NCBI GenBank assembly: GCA_000320545.1
Contig: ADNK01001093.1
Coordinates: 27,501-56,228, forward strand
Direction: 5' to 3'
From: Bigelowiella natans CCMP2755
Taxonomy: Eukaryota > Cercozoa > Chlorarachniophyceae
DNA length: 28,728 bases
Part shown: one piece after another, positions 23,601 through 28,728 of the stretch
Layout of the letters: the number at the start of each line of letters is the position of its first letter
How positions within the stretch are numbered: position 1 is the stretch's first letter
The notes under the pieces: model-generated
Told to the model about the DNA's origin: nothing
What the model saw: the letters and a program-made list of their open reading frames with translations, nothing else
Database searches by the model: none
Made by a program: the position numbers and the translations under genes

Positions 23601-25326
23601 ATCCTCCCCCTCCTCGTCGTCTACATAATAACCAAACATATGCATACTTTCGCCACGAGTCCCGGCTTGTAGCCCGGATGGCTCACGATCATCTGATTGA
23701 TATCCGCGAGCGCGCCGGCGTAGTCGTTTCGGGAGGCGAGGTGGCGCGCTCTCCCCGCCAGGGAGGGGAGGTGCTTCGCGTCCATCTTGATGGCCGTGGA
23801 GAAGAACGTCACGGACCGCTTCACTTGCCTCGGGTTATCCGAGGTCATGCAAATCCACCCGAAAAGCGCCAGGGCGTCCAAGTTGCGGCGATTCTTCGCA
23901 ATCACCTTTTCCACGCACATCTTGGCTTGTTTCTCCTTGCCTGAAGAACGGAGGATGATAAGGATGATGGAAGATGGAGGGGGGGGGGTGAGGGGGTGCA
24001 AAGGTGGAAAACGGATAGTTAGATAATTTGCTGTAGCTACGCTACTCGAGCGAATGCTGATCGAAAGCAATAACCGTGAGTAGACAAGCATAGAACTCCA
24101 AGACGAAGAAGGGCGACCTGCAACCCTTCTACTTCACACTCTCTTTCCTCCTCCTGCCATTGCTATTCCTACTATCACTATCATTATTACTACTACTACT
24201 ACTACTTCTACTACCTGTGTGCCAGAAGAATCTGCTTGCGATGAGCAAGCCCTTTCCTTCTGTTGATTTTGAGTAGTCGCGGAGCTTCACCTTGAGCTTC
24301 GACACCGCAGATTTGTCCGTATCTTCGCATAGCTGCACACGCGAGCGAGAAATTAAAATCAACATTGCTAGAAACAGAAAGGTCAAAGCTGGTGGGTGGC
24401 ACACGCTGTGGGGAACGAAGTGAATGGGGGGGGTTGGGAGGGGGAGAGGGGTTCCCAGTCAAAATGAACCCCTCATTACTCTTTCGCACACGCACGTGCA
24501 CACACTGCTTGACCTTTTCGTCAGAGCGGCAATGTCTCACATGTTTGCCACCACCACTGCCACCAGTAGTAGTAGTAGTAGTAGTAGTAGTACCTTGTGG
24601 GCATGGATGAGACAAGCTGTGACTGCGAGGTTGGTGGTAGCATCGCTCGGGATTGACGAGAGCTCTCTAACGATTTCGTGGCGGTTACAAGGTTCAGTGT
24701 TATGAGGAAGAAGAAGAAGTAGTCGTAGTAGTAGCAGTAGTTATTGTTGTTGTTGTAGAAAGAGTGGCACACATATTGTTCGTCTCGGTTTTCTCCGAGA
24801 AGAGCGCGTGTTGTTAGTATTAACACTAGTTCAAAGTTGGACATCACGGTACGATAAGAAGATGCAAGATGACGATGGTTGACGACAGAAGAAGCTGTAA
24901 TTCTAGCTACTGTTGTGCTTAATACCGTATGGCTTCTACGGGATTTCCTTGCATCGCAGTGGCGTATCCTTCCCAAAAGCGAAAGATGGGAGACAACGCT
25001 CCGACCTGCTTACAAATCTGCGAAGGAGAGGGAGAGATGAAAATTTGTTAATGGTTTATGCATCCAAAAAATTGTTTATACACAGAGAAGTGCTGGTAGG
25101 AACGTTGAGCGGGAGGAGGAAGGATTTCAAAGATCCTTCCCACCATTCTTCCTTGCTCGTCATGCTATTGCCCGCCGCACGCACACAAATTTGATATCTG
25201 GTGGATGAAAATTGTACACTTTCTTGTTGTAACCACCTTCCTGACAGTGCCATAGAGTTCCTTCTGGCAGTAGTAGTCAACCATTGCGAGGTAGAGGGTC
25301 TCCTTTCCATCATCACCCGACGACAT
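11990..25326 (-). CDS. IFT139: Intraflagellar transport protein 139 (TTC21B/THM1), 50 exons
   Basis: TPR-solenoid subunit of the IFT-A complex, needed for retrograde transport in cilia. ATG at 25326, TAG at 11990. Exons in coding order: 25237-25326, 24926-25017, 24594-24666, 24215-24332, 23648-23940, 23389-23424, 23197-23247, 22991-23053, 22524-22712, 22388-22455, 22215-22257, 22000-22047, 21808-21906, 21607-21683, 21262-21363, 20932-20983, 20721-20779, 20652-20688, 20459-20524, 20212-20265, 19976-20050, 19714-19869, 19588-19630, 19216-19363, 18978-19068, 18768-18827, 18494-18576, 18288-18371, 18054-18093, 17801-17851, 17621-17663, 17386-17444, 17142-17192, 17015-17074, 16676-16750, 16395-16454, 16035-16138, 15745-15792, 15582-15618, 15325-15386, 15048-15120, 14539 (or 14515)-14583, 14279-14389, 13950-13988, 13590-13670, 13137-13172, 12878-12962, 12574-12674, 12200-12396, 11990-12047. 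All junctions are GT-AG and in phase, giving about 1,321-1,329 residues, near the family's usual length. Diagnostic pieces: YYCQKELYG (N-terminus), [37 protein letters not shown] and the end [18 protein letters not shown]. Least certain exons: 15582, 13590, 13137 and the 14583 donor. Confidence 0.95.
13895..14025. repeat. (GT)n and (AC)n tracts around IFT139 exon 13950-13988
   Basis: A GT tract (about 13895-13929) and an AC tract (about 13994-14025) flank the 39-nt exon on both sides. Read on the coding strand, the upstream intron ends in a GT repeat whose last step is the acceptor CAG. Confidence 0.9.
15438..15472. repeat. (TA)n microsatellite in IFT139 intron
   Basis: A TA tract in the intron between exons 15582-15618 and 15325-15386. 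The neighbouring bases to about 15580 are rich in short homopolymers. Confidence 0.9.
15702..15877. repeat. Two (CA)n tracts flanking IFT139 exon 15745-15792
   Basis: CA tracts at about 15702-15733 and 15843-15877 lie on either side of a 48-nt exon. Downstream on the plus strand the second is followed by mixed CAG/CAC repeats. Confidence 0.9.
16509..16551. repeat. (TA)n microsatellite in IFT139 intron
   Basis: A TA tract with one AA interruption in the intron 16455-16675, followed by a short GT tract. Confidence 0.9.
16948..17011. repeat. (CA)n(GA)n compound microsatellite
   Basis: A CA tract passes without a gap into a GA tract that stops about four bases from the donor of exon 17015-17074 (minus strand). 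The donor of that exon reads GTCCTC and then the CT repeat. Confidence 0.9.
17904..17972. repeat. (AGC)n and (GAT)n tracts
   Basis: An AGC tract (about 17904-17932) followed by a GAT tract (about 17936-17972), both in the intron between exons 18054-18093 and 17801-17851. More AGC and GAT repeats follow to about 18130, on both sides of the 40-nt exon. Confidence 0.9.
20090..20156. repeat. (CA)n(TA)n compound microsatellite
   Basis: CA and TA tracts joined end to end in the IFT139 intron 20051-20211. Confidence 0.9.
20578..20611. repeat. (TA)n microsatellite
   Basis: TA tract in the IFT139 intron 20525-20651. Confidence 0.9.
20998..21241. repeat. (GAG)n and (TTC)n tracts in one IFT139 intron
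   Basis: A GAG tract (about 20998-21034) and a TTC tract (about 21206-21241) lie at the two ends of the intron 20984-21261, purine-rich at one end and pyrimidine-rich at the other. Confidence 0.9.
22331..22384. repeat. (CA)n microsatellite abutting a donor site
   Basis: A CA tract with CG interruptions ends a few bases from the donor of exon 22388-22455; on the coding strand the intron starts GTATG and runs straight into a TG repeat. Confidence 0.9.
23264..23323. repeat. Poly-C / poly-G foldback in IFT139 intron
   Basis: A run of 19 C (23264-23282) and a run of 18 G (23306-23323) are separated by 23 bases of CAGA-type repeat. The two runs are complementary and could pair into a long G-C hairpin in either DNA strand or in the pre-mRNA. 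It lies in the intron 23248-23388 between two short exons. Confidence 0.9.
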
Positions 25327-26090
25327 GCTGCTACTGTGCTACTTACTTTACTTCTCGGATGTAGGGGAAATGAGGTGGGACAACAATTGGTAGTGGGGGG
25401 AGGGAGAGAATTGGGCAGCGTCCAGACAATTGGTCAAAAGCTGGCAGTTATTGCCAAGGTGCCGGTCTGTTGTTGCTCTGTGGGAGTTCTGCTGAGATGA
25501 AATAAAAAAAAAATCAAATGTTACTCACGTCTCAGGATCGTTGGTGACAACTGAGGGGAGAAGATAAGAAGACAGAAGAACAGAACCCTCATATTTGTGG
25601 TCTACTTATTATCCTATGCCCTTATTTTATTCATCTGTACCCCATTGAGAGAAAGCAAACCAAAAGAGAAGGAATTGCGAGAAACTCACTCCCCTTCAAC
25701 TGTTCCCCATCTTTTTGTCCCTTATAATCCCCCCGCAACCCTGGCATGATTCACATTTCTCTACCCTTGGGAACTCTCAATACAAAAATCCTGGTGAGTA
25801 TGTAGGCTATGAAAAAAAATGGGAAGGAGGAGTCGGGGGGCAAGGGCTAACAGTTACTTCTCCTGGGCGGGTTCGTTTCCTCCCGAATCTGGACGATTTT
25901 AGGAAAAATAAATTAGATATATTCGGCTATGAATGGATCTACGAAACGGAACGCCCTCTGATTCCTGCCACCTTCCCCACAGCAAGTAACCAGTTCTGGT
26001 CCATAATATACACCGATAACTTCGTAAAATGGATATGTTCCAGTAGTGACGGCCAAAAAGCGGGAGATCGAACCCTGGAAATGAGGAGGG
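25327..26090. promoter_or_regulatory. Head-to-head spacer, probable promoters of IFT139 and NAT10
   Basis: IFT139 starts at 25326 on the minus strand and NAT10 runs on the plus strand, so the two 5' ends share this region. No TATA element or other motif is clear enough to name. An uninterrupted plus frame at 25715-26395 overlaps the right side, but it does not resemble a known protein and is not called. A tRNA-like pair of motifs on the minus strand begins near 26110, just past the right edge of this spacer. A non-coding first exon of NAT10 may also be here. Confidence 0.4.
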
Positions 26091-28728
26091 ATGGGGGCGC
26101 TAACCCCCGGTACGAGGCGGTGCTCCTCCGCCCTATCCCCACTCTTTCTTCCATTTTCCCTAGCGATGTGGTTCGTTGTGAGTTCCCTTGTCTGCCCCCT
26201 CCCCTCCTCTCTTTCTGCGGCACCTTCCCGCCCGCGCCATCCGAGGTCACTCCCGCTACTATTCCGAAGCGAGAGATCCAACCTTCTTCAAAAGCGACCC
26301 CGCCATCCCCACGGCACTGCCGGATTATGTGGAGGGGGAAGGCTCTCGTTGGGATCGAAGGGCGTGGGAGGAAGCTTCGACGGGGATGTGGATAGCTTTG
26401 TCTCAGATCTGCTGGAGCGTGTGCAGAGCCGGCACAGGTCGCTCGCCATCGTCCGAATTCCGGAGGGCTGTGCATCCTGGCAATTTGCGCGTCAAATAGT
26501 TGACTCATTTGGGGCTCTGCTCACCCGTGTGGAGACGGCTGTGGCGGCGAAAGCGTTGGACGGAGGACAGCCACCCTCGCAAGGTGCAACGAAGGATGAC
26601 GAGAAAAATCACAAGGCAGTAGTGTGGTGCTGCTCGTCCTCCCCTTCTTCCTCGTCAGGAGGATTACATCATGAATCAACAGAAGATGATGCGTCGTCTT
26701 CTCCATGCGCGCGCCTTGCCAGAGTATTAAAGGCTCAGGTCTCGTGTGGCCATACCGAAATCGTCGACTATGTGCACTCGCAACGGATTCTCGGCAGCTC
26801 TGTTAAGCTCCTTGTGCGTGATATGCTGCTGCTGCTGCTGCTGCTGCTGTTGTCGTCGTCCGTTGTTGCTGCTGCCTCTGCGTGTTTCGTGTACACACAA
26901 ATGGTATGAAATCATTTGCGAAGGCTTCTGCCTCTTTTTCCCAAATCCATTCGTCTTCCTTAGCAGCCTTTGTATCCGCCGTAGGTTCTCAGCGAGCTGT
27001 GCGACATAACACCAAACATTCTCCTCCAAGTGACTGAAACAGTGGTTGGGGGTGGGTTAGTGCTCCTCGTGTCAAGCGGAAGTAGGGATGGTGTTGGCCG
27101 CAAAAGCTGTGGCAGCGGTGCAGCGAATAATGCGACTGTATCGCGCCCAGCCCCGACCTCCTTGTCGTCACAAAGCAGCCTGCAAGAGCTTGGAATATTT
27201 GCAAATCTCCACAGGTCAATTGATCTACACGGCGTGCATTCTAGTATTCTTCCGCCGTATTATTCTTATCATCGCCATCATCGCAGTAGCCATTATTATT
27301 CGCTGCATGATCCTTTCTATCAATATCTCTACTGAATCGAGCAGCTGGTCAATCCAAGATAACATCGCACTCGTTTCCATCCTTCCGCTTCTAACTTCTC
27401 TCTCTTCTTTCTCATTTCAGGAAATTTGTCAACCCCGACGGGAAGGAAGCCCGGTCTGCCACTCATTCGCTCTTCGCAGAAAGGTGTTGTTCTTGTTGTC
27501 ATGTATTGGTGACGTTGTTCTCGTTGACGGTGGTGACGGTGGTAGTTGTTTTCACACTGCCTCTGCTACTTGATAGCCGTGTCCCTTTCCTCCCCTTCAT
27601 CATCATCATCATCATCATCCCCACCATCATCGCCCCCGTCTTGTAAACATCGCCAGGTTCCATTCTGTGGTATTGGGTGGAGCAAAAGGGGCGGGGGTGT
27701 TTCGCATCGGGGCGGACACGCTCGGTCGGCTCAGCCAAGCGCGTGTCACGATGAGAACGGCGATGAAAGCGACAACGACGAAGACGCCGTCTAGAAAAGC
27801 AAACGATGATGATGATGATGATGATGATTATAAGGGCACCACTGTTGGTGATAATGTTCAGAGAGCGGCAGCATCAATGCCATCACCACGGCCGACTACT
27901 ACACCACCCTTCGTCATCGCGCCGTCCAAAGCGGCCACATTCACAGCATCGCAGGCCTATGCTCTCCGGGTTCTTGTGAACAGAACGCTCGCTTCGATGG
28001 CATCCTCGTCATCGCCGATTTCAACAAAAACGACGGCCCTGACCGCGGGTGCACCGAAGAGGGTCAAAACCGATGTCAAAAAGGAAGAATATAGCGAGAA
28101 GAAGGAGGCGGGGGAGGAGCATGAGGATGCGAATGAGGAAGATTCTTCGAGAAATGATGGCAGCAGCGGCGGCGCGGGGGACATGTGCTTTTTCCTTTCT
28201 GGTCCCAGAGGCCGCGGGAAATCATATACAATCGGTGCAGTAATATCCCGAGAAATTAGAAATTATTTCACAGCAGCGCGGAAGCGACCCCTCCCACATT
28301 CAGCTACAATCCTCATTCTCGTTCTCATCTTTTTCTTCCTCCTCCTTCTCTTTCTACTACCTTCTTCTATGCTTATTATTCTCCAAAGGGTGTGGTCTTG
28401 CTCATCTGTGGTATTATCATAACCATCATCATCATCAGCAGCAGCAGCAGCGAAGGCCTGCAATAACTGCCTGGATCGTCGCTCCCAACATTGCAAATGC
28501 ACAGGCAGCTTTCCATGCACTTGGAGAGACACTGGAGCAGATGATCATGAGGATAAGGAGGAGGAGGACCACGGGGGGGGGGGCGACACCACTGAGAGAA
28601 GGCAGCAGCAGCTATGCGTACAACATCCACAGGGCTACTACTTCAATAACTTCAACGGCCACTTCAAAGAAGAGTAGGAAGGAAGGGGCCAGTCGTCGCC
28701 TTTGCCACTCACTTGCGCTGATGACGCA
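26091..28728 (+). CDS. NAT10: RNA cytidine acetyltransferase NAT10/Kre33 (N-terminal part)
   Basis: ATP-dependent enzyme that makes N4-acetylcytidine in 18S rRNA and tRNA, acting in the nucleolus. Only the N-terminal part is in the window. Supported exons: to 26813, 26985-27214, 27421-27483, 27657 to about 28250 or 28330, and one running from about 28450 to the window end. Landmarks against the family: DVDSFVSDLLERV with RHRSLAIVRIP (near 26380); HKAVVWCC; VDYVHSQRILGSSVKLL; after the first intron, VLSELCDITPNILLQVTETV then GGGLVLLV; FAERFHSVVL; and the Walker A GPRGRGKS at 28201-28224, followed by AWIVAPNIANAQAAF. Two low-complexity insertions are present, one with eight Asp codons (about 27806-27829) and an acidic Glu/Lys-rich one (about 28060-28180) just before Walker A. 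The start is uncertain: homology begins near 26350, and ATGs at 26091 and 26166 are both in frame. The splice after Walker A is also uncertain. Confidence 0.88.
26824..26850. repeat. (CTG)n tract in first NAT10 intron
   Basis: A CTG trinucleotide tract starts about ten bases after the donor at 26814, in the intron 26814-26984. Confidence 0.85.
27596..27619. repeat. (TCA)n tract in NAT10 intron
   Basis: A TCA/ATC tract in the intron 27484-27656, about 40 bases upstream of the acceptor of the exon that carries Walker A. Confidence 0.85.

Noticed and set aside
25715-26395. 226-codon open frame on the plus strand upstream of NAT10
   Set aside because: It overlaps the NAT10 5' region in another frame, ends in GC-rich low-complexity residues and resembles no family. 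Long open frames arise easily in this composition.
1-28728. CRISPR array, operon, insertion sequence or prophage
   Set aside because: The repeats are simple microsatellites without spacers, and all genes are spliced eukaryotic genes on both strands. No transposase, integrase or inverted terminal repeats were seen.

Overview
This is eukaryotic nuclear DNA from a lineage that builds cilia or flagella. All confident genes are split by GT-AG introns, and one is IFT139/TTC21B, a ciliary transport subunit. Simple repeats and homopolymer runs are very common, and there are no bacterial-style operons, rRNA genes or tRNA genes. The composition suggests an intron-rich protist or alga; I cannot place the lineage more precisely.

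Layout. 1-2191: no gene found. 2192-4515 (+): DHHC palmitoyltransferase, nine proposed exons. 4516-6011: convergent spacer. 6012-7722 (-): a complete ten-exon gene for a lysine-rich 378-residue protein I do not recognise, with uniformly tiny introns (55-71 nt). 7723-9203: divergent spacer with an AT-rich block. 9204-10888 (+): tubulin-folding cofactor B (TBCB), seven exons. 10889-11989: second convergent spacer. 11990-25326 (-): IFT139/TTC21B, rebuilt here as 50 exons coding for about 1,320 residues, close to the usual length of this family. 25327-26090: head-to-head promoter spacer. 26091-28728 (+): the first part of NAT10/Kre33, the RNA cytidine acetyltransferase, cut off by the window end.

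The genes do not form one pathway. TBCB (tubulin folding) and IFT139 (retrograde intraflagellar transport) both serve microtubule and cilium biology, but they are convergent neighbours separated by 1.1 kb. NAT10 is a ribosome-biogenesis and tRNA-modification enzyme, and the DHHC enzyme acts in membranes.

The most unusual feature is gene architecture. IFT139 has about 49 introns in about 3.97 kb of coding sequence, several exons of 36-40 nt, one 32-nt intron, and microsatellites that start exactly at splice sites. The lysine-rich gene beside it has a completely different intron style. Exon models were joined by hand from reading frame, splice-site phase and remembered family sequence; no alignment was run.
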